From positions 1-38,018 of the forward strand of contig DATFGL010000070.1 in assembly GCA_035249465.1 (NCBI GenBank): 38,018 nt of DNA, given 5' to 3'. This document shows positions 1 to 7,258 of this stretch, one piece after another. The notes beneath the pieces are model-generated. The model did no database searches, was not told where the DNA came from, and worked only from the letters and a program-made list of their open reading frames with translations. Every line of letters begins with the position of its first letter. The stretch's first letter is position 1. Source of the stretch: 66-474 sp035249465 (lineage in GTDB: Bacteria; Pseudomonadota; Gammaproteobacteria; Xanthomonadales; Rhodanobacteraceae). A program made the translations under genes and the position numbers.

Positions 1-243
1 GCGCCAGGCCGTCCACGCAAAGGCGCCCACCACGAGCGGCAGCAGCCACAACCAGGCAAACTTTCGCCAACGCAGGCATGCGAACAGGCCGGCCAGCGCA
101 AAGACCGCAAGCACCGCGTCCAGCCAGCGTGGCGGCAGCACTGGCAAGCCCTGCACCAGTACCGCGCCGGCGAGAACCGCCAGCGCACCGACCAGCATCC
201 CCGGCCCGTTGTGGATTGCGCGGCGTTCCGTGCGCGCCGACAT
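1..243 (-). CDS. comEC: ComEC/Rec2 DNA-uptake channel, N-terminal fragment
   Basis: The gene starts at an ATG at 243 and stays open to the left edge, giving 81 codons without a stop. The peptide has a short basic, polar head (MSARTERRAIH), then hydrophobic segments with a GAVLVQGLPVLPPRW stretch, an LFACLRWRKF turn and a Trp/Leu-rich helix. This matches the N-terminal membrane region of ComEC proteins in Lysobacterales, ahead of their DUF4131 domain. ComEC is the inner-membrane channel that passes single-stranded DNA into the cytoplasm during natural transformation. The start lies 5 nt downstream of the lolD stop on the same strand, so it is probably co-transcribed, and lolC-lolD-comEC is a familiar order in Xanthomonas relatives. 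Only about a tenth of the protein is present, so the call rests on the N-terminus and context; another polytopic membrane protein is possible. Confidence 0.62.
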   Translation of the reverse strand, partial: MSARTERRAIHNGPGMLVGALAVLAGAVLVQGLPVLPPRWLDAVLAVFALAGLFACLRWRKFAWLWLLPLVVGAFAWTAWR

Positions 244-248
244 GCGGA

Positions 249-959
249 TTAATCGTCGTGCGGCATCGGCTGCAACGCCCCGCTAGTCAGTTCCAGCACC
301 CGGTCCATGCGCCGCGCGAGGTTGCGGTCGTGCGTCACCAGCACGATGGCGGTGCCTATTTCGCGGTTGAGTTCCAGCATCAGTTCGTACAGTGCCGACG
401 CATTCTGCTCATCGAGGTTTCCGGTAGGCTCGTCCGCCAGCACGCATGCGGGCCGCGTCACCAGCGCGCGCGCCATGGCGCAGCGCTGGCGTTCGCCGCC
501 GGAAAGCTCGCCGGGCTTGTGTTCAAGCCGATGCCCCAGGCCGACGCGTTCGAGCAGCGCCTGCGATTGCTCGCGCGATTCATGGATCGCCGCGCCGCGG
601 ATCAGCAGCGGCATCGCGACGTTTTCCAACGCGGTGAATTCCGGCAGCAGGTGGTGGAATTGATAGACGAATCCGAGCGCCCGGTTGCGCACGCGTCCGC
701 GTTTGGCGTCGGGCAGCTTCGACAGCTCTTGTCCCTGCAATTCCACCGAACCCTTGCTTGGCGTGTCCAGGCCGCCCACGATGTGCAGCAGCGTGCTTTT
801 GCCGGAACCCGATGCGCCGACGATGGCGAGCGTCTCGCCACGCGCCACTTCGAAGCTCGCATCGTGCAGCACCGGCGTGCGCAGCTTGCCTTCCTTGTAT
901 GTTTTGGCGACGTGGCTGACCCGCAGCACCGCGCCGTTGTTCGTGGCTGGATCATTCAT
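249..959 (-). CDS. lolD: Lipoprotein-releasing system ATP-binding protein LolD
   Basis: LolD is the cytoplasmic ATPase of the LolCDE complex, which extracts mature lipoproteins from the inner membrane and hands them to LolA. The 236-residue protein has a Walker A GASGSGKST (48-56), ABC signature LSGGERQR (152-159), Walker B CVLADE (172-177), followed by the PTGNLD typical of the LolD/MacB group, and the switch His210. I chose the ATG at 959 because the first residues then match LolD proteins (VLRVSHVAKTYKEG); an upstream in-frame extension exists but is out-of-frame lolC DNA. The start overlaps the lolC stop by 8 nt (ATGAATGA), so translation is likely coupled. Confidence 0.96.
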   Translation of the reverse strand: MNDPATNNGAVLRVSHVAKTYKEGKLRTPVLHDASFEVARGETLAIVGASGSGKSTLLHIVGGLDTPSKGSVELQGQELSKLPDAKRGRVRNRALGFVYQFHHLLPEFTALENVAMPLLIRGAAIHESREQSQALLERVGLGHRLEHKPGELSGGERQRCAMARALVTRPACVLADEPTGNLDEQNASALYELMLELNREIGTAIVLVTHDRNLARRMDRVLELTSGALQPMPHDD

Positions 960-2196
960 AGCGCAAGGCCTCGGCCGGCTGCGTGCGCGACGCCCGCCAC
1001 GCGGGATAGATCGTCGCCAGCAGCGAGAACAGGAAGGCCATGCCCGTGATCCAGCCGACGTCGCTCCAGCGCAACTGACTCGGGACGCTGTTGATGTAAT
1101 AAACCGACTCCGGCAGGAACTGGTAGCCGGTGAGGTTCTGGATGCCGTTCGCGATCGCGGGCAGGTAGGTCGCGAGCAGCACCCCGCAGACACCGCCGAC
1201 GACGATGCCCATCAAGCCGATCAGCATCCCCTGGATCATGAACACGCCCATGATGCTGCGCGGGGTCGCGCCCAGCGTGCGCAGGATCGCGATGTCCGAT
1301 TGTTTGTCGGTGACCAGCATCACCAGCGACGACACCAGGTTGAACGCGGCCACCGCGACGATCAGCGACAGGATGATGAACATGACGATCTTTTCCATCG
1401 CGAGCGCGGTGAAGATGTTGGCGTACTGCTGCATCCAGCCCTGCACGCGATAGGCATCGCCCAGCTTGTTGGCCAGCGTCGTCGCCACCCTGTTGGCCGC
1501 GAACACGTCGTCCAGCTTCAACCGAACGCCGCTCGGTCCGCTCATCTGGTACAGCTTTTCCGCATCGTGCAGGTTGACGATCGCAAGCCCGGAGTCGTAC
1601 TGCTGCAAACCCGCCTCGAAGATGCCCGCGACGGTGAATCGGCGAAACCGAGGAAGCACGCCGATCGGCGTCACGCTTCCCCCGGGCGCGTACAGGACGA
1701 CCTTGTCGCCGAGGTTGACCCCGAGTTGCAGGGCCAGATCGCGGCCCAGGACGACATTCCACGATCCCGGCGTGAGCGCCGACAACCGGCCCGCAATCAT
1801 CTTGGAACCGATGTCGGCGACCTTGGGTTCCTGGTCGGGCAGGATGCCCCGGATGAGCGCGCCGGCGTTCGCGGCATTGCCGACGAGCCAGCCGCCCTGC
1901 TCCACGTACGGCGCGGCACCCCGCACGTGCGGGTTCTGCTCCGCGATCGCGAGCGCCTTTTGCCAGTTGGGCATGCTGTTGGCGACGCCGCTGATGGTCG
2001 CCTGCGACACCATCGCCAGCGTGCGCGAACGCAATTCCCCATCGAACCCGTTCATCACCGAAATCACCGTGATCAACGCGGTAAGGCCGATGACCAGCCC
2101 CAGCATCGAGACCACGCTGATGAAGGAAATGAAATGGTTGCGCCGCTTGGCGCGGATGTAGCGGGTGCCGATGTAGAGTTCGAGGGGTCGGAACAT
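952..2196 (-). CDS. lolC: Lipoprotein-releasing ABC transporter permease LolC/E
   Basis: This 414-residue inner-membrane permease of the lipoprotein-release machinery has the LolC/E layout: a first membrane helix at about 22-46 after an ISFISVVSMLG motif, a large periplasmic MacB-PCD-like domain, and three C-terminal helices with the FtsX-like fold. The ATG at 2196 gives the standard N-terminus MFRPLELYIGTRYIR; a further in-frame codon upstream adds only non-conserved residues. There is one permease gene beside lolD, as in organisms with a LolF-type hybrid or with lolE elsewhere; the window cannot decide between these. The 3' end overlaps lolD by 8 nt. A palindromic repeat lies directly upstream, between it and ygfX. 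Confidence 0.93.
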   Translation of the reverse strand: MFRPLELYIGTRYIRAKRRNHFISFISVVSMLGLVIGLTALITVISVMNGFDGELRSRTLAMVSQATISGVANSMPNWQKALAIAEQNPHVRGAAPYVEQGGWLVGNAANAGALIRGILPDQEPKVADIGSKMIAGRLSALTPGSWNVVLGRDLALQLGVNLGDKVVLYAPGGSVTPIGVLPRFRRFTVAGIFEAGLQQYDSGLAIVNLHDAEKLYQMSGPSGVRLKLDDVFAANRVATTLANKLGDAYRVQGWMQQYANIFTALAMEKIVMFIILSLIVAVAAFNLVSSLVMLVTDKQSDIAILRTLGATPRSIMGVFMIQGMLIGLMGIVVGGVCGVLLATYLPAIANGIQNLTGYQFLPESVYYINSVPSQLRWSDVGWITGMAFLFSLLATIYPAWRASRTQPAEALRYE

Positions 2197-2240
2197 GCGA
2201 GAGCAACCGGGCCTAACCAGGCGATGACCAAACAATCCAA

Positions 2241-2336
2241 GCCGTTCGTGCTGAGCGTAGTGAGCATCGCGAACGAAGTCGAAGCACCGTTGCCCTTCGA
2301 CTCCGGTCCTTTGGACCCACGCTCAGGACGAACGGC
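2241..2336. repeat. Dispersed imperfect palindromic repeat between ygfX and lolC
   Basis: GCCGTTCGTGCTGAGCG at 2241-2257 pairs with CGCTCAGGACGAACGGC at 2320-2336 with one mismatch, enclosing about 60 bp that includes CCCTTCGACTCCGG. The pattern is that of REP-like intergenic repeats widespread in GC-rich Proteobacteria. It lies in the 197 bp between ygfX and lolC, where it could act as a transcription attenuator or mRNA stabiliser. Only one copy of this type is in the window, so its dispersed nature is inferred from general knowledge. Confidence 0.6.
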
Positions 2337-2393
2337 GTATTTGACGCGCAAGCGTGACAGATGTCCGCGCCCGCGGGCAAGCGGTTCAGACCA

Positions 2394-2852
2394 TCAAGGG
2401 CTGTCGGCGTTCCCTGACGCAACGGCGCCGGCGGCTTCGGCACCCAGCCGCATCCGCAACCTGCGCCGGGTATCCGCATCGAGGTTGTCGGGCAACAGCC
2501 ACAGGTGCGCGCGTGCGCGCGGTGGCCAGCGCAACGTCAGTACGATCAGCGGCCCGAGTACCCGCGCACCGCTGACGGCGCCCTGCACCGCCCGACCGGC
2601 CGCGTTGTCGCGCAACGTGATATCGGTGGTTCCGTCTTCGCGCCACACCAGTGCCTTGACCCGCGGCCGCAACATGCCGGTGACGACCGCCGCGACATAG
2701 GCCAAGGTTGCCAAATGGACAACATGGCGCAGCCACGCGGGACCGTGCATGAGCTGCACGGCCACCAGTGCGAGCAGCCCGACGGCGAGCGTAACGATCA
2801 CCAGCAACCACGACACCCGGCAGGTGAATCCGATGGCCGGTGCCTGCTTCAC
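2394..2852 (-). CDS. YgfX/CptA-like membrane protein
   Basis: This 152-residue inner-membrane protein directly follows sdhE. Two membrane helices are visible (about 13-35 and 42-61), followed by a soluble domain with WREDGTTDITL and RARAHLWLLPDNLD stretches, the layout of YgfX. In E. coli YgfX (CptA) is encoded next to SdhE (CptB) and was described as a toxin acting on cytoskeletal proteins, although that reading is debated. I chose the GTG at 2852 because it overlaps the sdhE stop in a GTGA arrangement and yields a family-like N-terminus; longer in-frame starts run into sdhE. The family call comes from context, length and topology, as sequence conservation in this family is low. Confidence 0.7.
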   Translation of the reverse strand: MKQAPAIGFTCRVSWLLVIVTLAVGLLALVAVQLMHGPAWLRHVVHLATLAYVAAVVTGMLRPRVKALVWREDGTTDITLRDNAAGRAVQGAVSGARVLGPLIVLTLRWPPRARAHLWLLPDNLDADTRRRLRMRLGAEAAGAVASGNADSP

Positions 2853-3109
2853 GGCGCCAGTCCGGCGCGTTGGCGAATTTCCGTGACGATCGCGCGCCAC
2901 TCAGCACGCGGCGGTTCGGCGTGTCCCATCAGCCAGTCCCAGAGCTCGGGATCCTGCCGGTCCAGCAGGGCGTCGAACACGGCGAACTGCGTTGTGTCCA
3001 TGGACGCACCATGCGCTTCCAGCCAGCCGCCCAGCAGCGCATCCAGTTCGCGCGTGCCGCGCCGGCAACGCCACCGGATGCGCTTCAATCGCGCGTCGGT
3101 CGAAGGCAC
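2849..3109 (-). CDS. sdhE: SdhE, FAD assembly factor for SdhA
   Basis: SdhE (YgfY/CptB, Sdh5 in mitochondria) promotes covalent attachment of FAD to the flavoprotein SdhA. The small acidic helical protein of 86 residues carries the family signature RLKRIRWRCRRGTRELD near its N-terminus, corresponding to the RGxxE motif of E. coli SdhE. Two adjacent GTG codons at 3112 and 3109 could start it; the second is better spaced (6 nt) from the GGGGAGG ribosome-binding site. It lies 28 bp after sdhB and overlaps ygfX by 4 nt, so the maturation factor is made with its client enzyme. Confidence 0.93.
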   Translation of the reverse strand: MPSTDARLKRIRWRCRRGTRELDALLGGWLEAHGASMDTTQFAVFDALLDRQDPELWDWLMGHAEPPRAEWRAIVTEIRQRAGLAP

Positions 3110-3137
3110 CACTCGCCTCCCCCCGGAATCCGCACCG

Positions 3138-3917
3138 TCATACCGTGCGGTTGACGAGCATGAGCTTGATCTCGGCGATCGCCTTGGCCGGGTTCAAACC
3201 CTTCGGGCACGTGTTGGTGCAATTCATGATGGTGTGGCAGCGGTACAGCTTGAACGGATCATCGAGATCATCGAGCCGCTCACCGGTGGCTTCGTCACGC
3301 GAATCGACGATCCAGCGATAGGCTTGCAGCAGCACCGCGGGGCCGAGGAATCGGTCGGGGTTCCACCAGTAACTCGGGCACGAGGTGGAGCAGCACGCGC
3401 ACAGGATGCACTCGTAGAGGCCGTCCAGCTTCTTGCGGTCTTCCGGCGACTGCAGGCGCTCGCGCGAACCCGGAGAGCTCTGGGTTTGCAGCCACGGCTT
3501 GATCGACTCGTACTGCGCGTAGAAATGCGTGAGGTCCGGCACCAGGTCCTTGACCACCGGCATGTGCGGAAGCGGGTAGATGCTGACGGGACCGTCGGGC
3601 AATTCATCCAGCCCCTTGGTGCAGGCCAGCGTATTCTCGCCGTCGATGTTCATCGCGCACGAACCGCAGACACCTTCGCGGCAGGAGCGGCGCAGCGTGA
3701 GCGTGGGGTCGATCTCGTTCTTGATCTTCAGCAGGACGTCCAGGACCATCGCCATGCCGGTGACGTCCACCTCGTAGGTGTCCACGCGCGGGTTGCCGCC
3801 GACATCGGGATCCCAGCGGTACACGCGGAAGCTGCGCACCTTCTTGGCGCCGGGTTTCGCGGCGAAGTGCTTGCCCTTCTGCACCTTCGACATTTGCGGC
3901 AATGTGAATTCGGCCAT
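3138..3917 (-). CDS. sdhB: Succinate dehydrogenase iron-sulfur subunit SdhB
   Basis: SdhB carries electrons from the FAD of SdhA to the membrane quinone site in complex II. The 259-residue protein shows all three cluster motifs: the [2Fe-2S] site with Cys79, Cys84, Cys87 and Cys99 (SCREGVCGSCAMNIDG), the [4Fe-4S] site with Cys170, Cys173, Cys176 and Cys180 (CILCACCSTSCP), and the [3Fe-4S] site with Cys227, Cys233 and Cys237 (CHTIMNCTNTCPKG). The start at 3917 (MAEFTLPQMS) gives the family length; an upstream in-frame extension reads through the sdhA-sdhB spacer and is not conserved-looking. The 171 bp gap to sdhA is unusually long for this operon. Confidence 0.97.
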   Translation of the reverse strand: MAEFTLPQMSKVQKGKHFAAKPGAKKVRSFRVYRWDPDVGGNPRVDTYEVDVTGMAMVLDVLLKIKNEIDPTLTLRRSCREGVCGSCAMNIDGENTLACTKGLDELPDGPVSIYPLPHMPVVKDLVPDLTHFYAQYESIKPWLQTQSSPGSRERLQSPEDRKKLDGLYECILCACCSTSCPSYWWNPDRFLGPAVLLQAYRWIVDSRDEATGERLDDLDDPFKLYRCHTIMNCTNTCPKGLNPAKAIAEIKLMLVNRTV

Positions 3918-4005
3918 TTCAGTACCTTTGTTTATCGCTCGCCACTTCCACTCAAACGGCAGGTCGCTCGCTCCGCTCGCTGCAAAGTCGCGCCTTCGGC
4001 GCTGC

Positions 4006-4081
4006 AAAGAGTCAACAGGAGCCCAGCCCCTGGTCCTTCCCTTTACCCTTTACAGGGCGCGCAGCGCCCGACTGACTCTTT
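4006..4081. repeat. Inverted-repeat spacer element inside the sdh operon
   Basis: The 171 bp between sdhA and sdhB contains an outer inverted repeat, AAAGAGTCA at 4006-4014 and TGACTCTTT at 4073-4081. Inside it is a GGGCGC/GCGCCC hairpin near 4055-4069 and a tandem CCTTTACCCTTTACAG tract. Just outside (3970-4005) are further short hairpins. It is not an open reading frame and looks like a small intergenic repeat or mRNA-processing element. It may be one of a dispersed family, but no second copy is in this window. Confidence 0.5.
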
Positions 4082-4088
4082 ATTGTTC

Positions 4089-5885
4089 CTAGTACACCCG
4101 CTTCTTCGGCGGCACGGTCGCCACTTCTTCGTCCATCGTGTTCGAATGCACCGGCCGGTAGTCGAATCCGCAGCGGCCGTTGTCATCGACGGTCACCAGC
4201 GTGTGTTTCATCCATTCGGCGTCATTGCGGTCGGGATAGTCCTCGCGCGCATGGGCGCCGCGGCTTTCCGGGCGCTGTTCGGCCGAGTGCATGGTGCCGA
4301 CCGCCTGCCCGAGGAGATTGGCGAGCTCGAAGGTTTCGACCAGGTCGGAATTCCAGATCAGCGAACGATCCGTCACCTTGATGTCCGCGAAGCCCGCGTA
4401 GACCTCGTCGATCTTCGCGCAGCCTTGCTTCAACGTTTCGGCTGTGCGGAACACGGCGGCGTCGGCCTGCATGGTCTTCTGCATCCTCAGACGCAACTCG
4501 GCGGTCGGTGTGCCGCCATTGGCGTGCCGCAGCTTGTCGAGACGCGTCAATGCAGGCTCCAGCGCGTCGGACGGCAAGTCGTGGTGTGGCGTATCGGGTT
4601 GGATCACCTCCGCGCAGCGGTTGGCGACGGCGCGGCCAAACACCACCAGGTCCAACAGCGAATTCGAGCCGAGTCGATTGGCGCCATGCACCGACACGCA
4701 CGCGGCCTCGCCGATCGCGAACAAGCCGGGCACCACGACGTCGGGATCGCCTCCCACCTTCTGCACCACTTCGCCGTGGTAGTTGGTCGGTATGCCGCCC
4801 ATGTTGTAGTGCACGGTCGGCAGCACCGGGATCGGCTCCCTGGTGACATCCACGCCGGCGAAAATGCGCGCGGTTTCGGAAATGCCCGGCAGGCGTTCGC
4901 GCAATACATCGGCGCCAAGGTGCGCGAGGTTCAGGTGTACGTGGTCGGCATGCTCGCCGACGCCGCGGCCTTCGCGGATTTCCATGGTGATCGCGCGGCT
5001 CACGACGTCACGGGAGGCGAGGTCCTTCGCGTTGGGCGCGTAGCGTTCCATGAAGCGCTCGCCCTTGGAATTGGTGAGGTAACCGCCCTCGCCACGCGAA
5101 CCTTCGGTGATCAGGCAGCCTGAACCGTAGATGCCGGTCGGATGGAACTGCACGAACTCCATGTCCTGCAACGCGAGGCCGGCACGCAACGCCATGCCGC
5201 CGCCGTCTCCGGTGCAGGTATGCGCCGAGGTGCAGGAGAAATACGCGCGCCCGTAACCGCCGGTGGCCAGCACGATTGCATGGCCCTGGAACAGGTGCAG
5301 CGTGCCTTCGTTCAGGTCGATCGCCAACACGCCGGTGATGCGCCCGTTGCGCGGATCCTTCACGAGGTCCGTCGCAAAGTATTCAACGAAGAACTTGGCG
5401 TCGTGTTTCAGCGCCTGCGTGTACAACGTGTGCAGGATGGCGTGGCCGGTGCGGTCGGCCGCGGCGCACGTGCGCTGTGCGACGCCCTCGCCGTAACGTG
5501 TGGTCATGCCGCCGAACGGGCGCTGGTAGATCTTGCCTTCCGGCGTGCGCGAAAACGGCACGCCGAAGTGCTCGAGCTCGATGATGGCCGGAATGGCCTC
5601 GCGACACATGTATTCGATGGCATCCTGGTCGCCCAGCCAGTCGCCGCCCTTCACGGTGTCGTAGAAGTGATAGCGCCAGTCGTCCTCGCCCATGTTGCCG
5701 AGCGCGGCGGCCACGCCGCCCTGCGCCGCGACGGTGTGCGAACGCGTTGGAAAAACCTTGGTGACGCAGGCCGCGGAGAGGCCCTTGGCCGCGAGCCCCA
5801 TGGTGGCGCGCAACCCCGCGCCGCCCGCGCCGACCACCACCACGTCGTACTGATGCGTTTCGACCTTGTAACTTTCAGAAGGCAT
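4089..5885 (-). CDS. sdhA: Succinate dehydrogenase flavoprotein subunit SdhA
   Basis: SdhA oxidises succinate to fumarate in the TCA cycle. The 598-residue protein has the FAD dinucleotide motif VVGAGGAGLRA (about 17-27), the conserved His50 in PTRSHTVAAQGG that binds FAD covalently, the FAD-binding FHPTGIYGSGCLITEG and catalytic-loop SRGEGGYL region, and a C-terminal domain ending DYRPVHSNT and VPPKKRVY. The length is normal for bacterial SdhA. The ATG at 5885 lies 53 bp downstream of the sdhD stop. The covalent FAD site agrees with sdhE being encoded in the same cluster. Confidence 0.98.
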   Translation of the reverse strand: MPSESYKVETHQYDVVVVGAGGAGLRATMGLAAKGLSAACVTKVFPTRSHTVAAQGGVAAALGNMGEDDWRYHFYDTVKGGDWLGDQDAIEYMCREAIPAIIELEHFGVPFSRTPEGKIYQRPFGGMTTRYGEGVAQRTCAAADRTGHAILHTLYTQALKHDAKFFVEYFATDLVKDPRNGRITGVLAIDLNEGTLHLFQGHAIVLATGGYGRAYFSCTSAHTCTGDGGGMALRAGLALQDMEFVQFHPTGIYGSGCLITEGSRGEGGYLTNSKGERFMERYAPNAKDLASRDVVSRAITMEIREGRGVGEHADHVHLNLAHLGADVLRERLPGISETARIFAGVDVTREPIPVLPTVHYNMGGIPTNYHGEVVQKVGGDPDVVVPGLFAIGEAACVSVHGANRLGSNSLLDLVVFGRAVANRCAEVIQPDTPHHDLPSDALEPALTRLDKLRHANGGTPTAELRLRMQKTMQADAAVFRTAETLKQGCAKIDEVYAGFADIKVTDRSLIWNSDLVETFELANLLGQAVGTMHSAEQRPESRGAHAREDYPDRNDAEWMKHTLVTVDDNGRCGFDYRPVHSNTMDEEVATVPPKKRVY

Positions 5886-5938
5886 GTCTGTCCCTTTTCC
5901 CGGATCCGATCAACGCGATTCGGTCAACCCGATTCGAT

Positions 5939-6352
5939 TCAGTAATAGCCGGTGCCGGTCAGCCACACCGAGAGAACGGCCATGACGCAGGCCAGCGCCG
6001 CCAGCACGGCGCCGAAGCGCAGCGCAATCTGCAGGGTCACTTCCAGCCAGCGCGTGTGCACGTAATCCTCGATGACCACCTGCAACCCGAGCGCGCCGTG
6101 CCAGAACAGGCACACGCTCAGCACGATCAGGAAGATCGCATGCACGGGTTGCGCAATAGACGCCAGCACGACCGGATAGGTCGCGTACAGCAAGCCACCC
6201 ACCAGGAACAGGAACCAGATCGACAGCGGGATCAGCGCAACCGCGGTGACGCGCTGGATCCACCAGTGGCGGACACCGGTTCCGGACGCGCCATTGCCAC
6301 GCGCAACCTTGAGCGGCGTACGCAGGCCCTCCTGCCCGGGATAAGCGCTCAC
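5939..6352 (-). CDS. sdhD: Succinate dehydrogenase membrane anchor SdhD
   Basis: SdhD is the smaller membrane anchor of complex II. The 137-residue protein has three hydrophobic helices (about 35-57, 66-89 and 107-131). His85 in LFWHGALGL aligns with the haem ligand His71 of E. coli SdhD, and Asp96-Tyr97 in IEDYVH aligns with the quinone-site DY pair. The GTG at 6352 overlaps the sdhC stop as GTGA and gives a normal length. A longer in-frame ORF reaches back across sdhC but is an out-of-frame reading. Confidence 0.93.
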   Translation of the reverse strand: MSAYPGQEGLRTPLKVARGNGASGTGVRHWWIQRVTAVALIPLSIWFLFLVGGLLYATYPVVLASIAQPVHAIFLIVLSVCLFWHGALGLQVVIEDYVHTRWLEVTLQIALRFGAVLAALACVMAVLSVWLTGTGYY

Positions 6353-6771
6353 GGCGCACCTCCGGCCATGTGCACGACCAGGAAAATCCAGACCAGCACC
6401 GTCAGCGCCACGCTGAGCGCGATCATGCTCCAGCCGGCTTTCCAGTAAACCGGTGCGAACTCGCGGTCGCGGCGCGCGGACCCATAGCCCTGCCCTATAT
6501 CGTGCAGCAGGTGGTAGACACCGTTGCAAAGATGAAAAAGCAGCGACCAGGTCCACAGGAACAGCAGGATCATTCCGATCGGGCTGCCGCAGAATGCCGC
6601 GAATGCGTTCCACGCCGCGCCGCTGGATGCCGCCGCGATCAATCCCCACGCCACCAGCAGCGCGCCGAGGCAGAGGAACAGGCCGGTCAGCCTGTGCAGC
6701 GTCGATTGCAGCATGTTGACGCGCCAGCGGTAGATGCCGAGATGCGGCGACGTCGGTCGGGTATTGGGCAT
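6349..6771 (-). CDS. sdhC: Succinate dehydrogenase cytochrome b556 subunit SdhC
   Basis: SdhC is the larger membrane anchor and carries haem b and part of the ubiquinone site. The 140-residue protein has the signature HRLTG (26-30), three membrane helices (about 28-50, 66-88 and 112-135), and His87 in GVYHLLHD, at the position of E. coli haem ligand His84. The ATG at 6771 gives the usual start MPNTRPTSPHLGIYRW; earlier in-frame codons are non-conserved. It is the first gene of the core sdhCDAB run and overlaps sdhD by 4 nt. Confidence 0.95.
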   Translation of the reverse strand: MPNTRPTSPHLGIYRWRVNMLQSTLHRLTGLFLCLGALLVAWGLIAAASSGAAWNAFAAFCGSPIGMILLFLWTWSLLFHLCNGVYHLLHDIGQGYGSARRDREFAPVYWKAGWSMIALSVALTVLVWIFLVVHMAGGAP

Positions 6772-7011
6772 GGATGAATTCCTGGTCACGGCTTGTGAGA
6801 TGCTGCCCCCGCACCGGCGCGACAGCCGGCGATCACCCGCCATTCTCGCACGAACGCACCCCTGCTGCGAAGATCACGCGCGCGGATCGTGCCAGTTCAA
6901 CGCAGCTTTGGTGAAAAGTCAGGCCATGGACGGCCGTTCTGATACATGCAAGATCAACAAGCCAGGGTTCGTCCGATCGCAAGGAACGAACACCAACCAA
7001 GGATGATCGCA
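6772..7011 (-). promoter_or_regulatory. Presumed leader region of sdhCDAB
   Basis: These 240 bp separate sdhAF4 from sdhC on the same strand and hold no convincing gene. The spacing would allow an sdhC promoter and leader here, with sdhAF4 either upstream in the same unit or separate. I could not pick a confident -35/-10 pair or an operator. The call rests on position only. Confidence 0.35.
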
Positions 7012-7179
7012 CTAGAAATCTATGCAGCGGCCATTCTTTTCCCAGTCACCATAACGCGTCGGATCCAGCGCATCGCCTTCGGGCGTTGGCCGCTCGCGCG
7101 GCGCGCTGGCGGGCGGCGCGACGGGCGCACTGGCCGGGTCGGGGCGCGTGTTCGAATGTTCGTTGCCCGTATCTGCCAT
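7012..7179 (-). CDS. SdhAF4-type SDH assembly factor (DUF1674)
   Basis: This 55-residue protein has a disordered Pro/Ala-rich N-terminus and ends in DPTRYGDWEKNGRCIDF, the diagnostic C-terminal motif of the DUF1674 / succinate dehydrogenase assembly factor 4 family. SdhAF4 (Sdh8 in yeast) binds flavinated free SdhA, limits autooxidation and helps it pair with SdhB. The ATG at 7179 gives a typical size; a GTG at 7221 would add 14 residues. The gene lies directly upstream of sdhC on the same strand, so position supports the role. With sdhE at the other end, both SdhA maturation factors flank the operon. Confidence 0.85.
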   Translation of the reverse strand: MADTGNEHSNTRPDPASAPVAPPASAPRERPTPEGDALDPTRYGDWEKNGRCIDF

Positions 7180-7258
7180 CGCTGCGGCACCGGTCACTGA
7201 AAGCAGTGCATATTGTCGCACCCGCCATCAATGCATGCGCGCACCACGCTGTTACCTT

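Noticed and set aside
685..2700. Plus-strand ORF of 671 codons over lolC and lolD
   Set aside because: It is antisense to two well-recognised genes, is rich in Arg, His, Asp and Gln as GC-rich shadow frames are, and has no family resemblance.
2505..5123. Plus-strand ORF of 872 codons over ygfX, sdhE, sdhB and sdhA
   Set aside because: The minus strand here holds four confident genes with all catalytic motifs. The long open frame is a result of high GC content.
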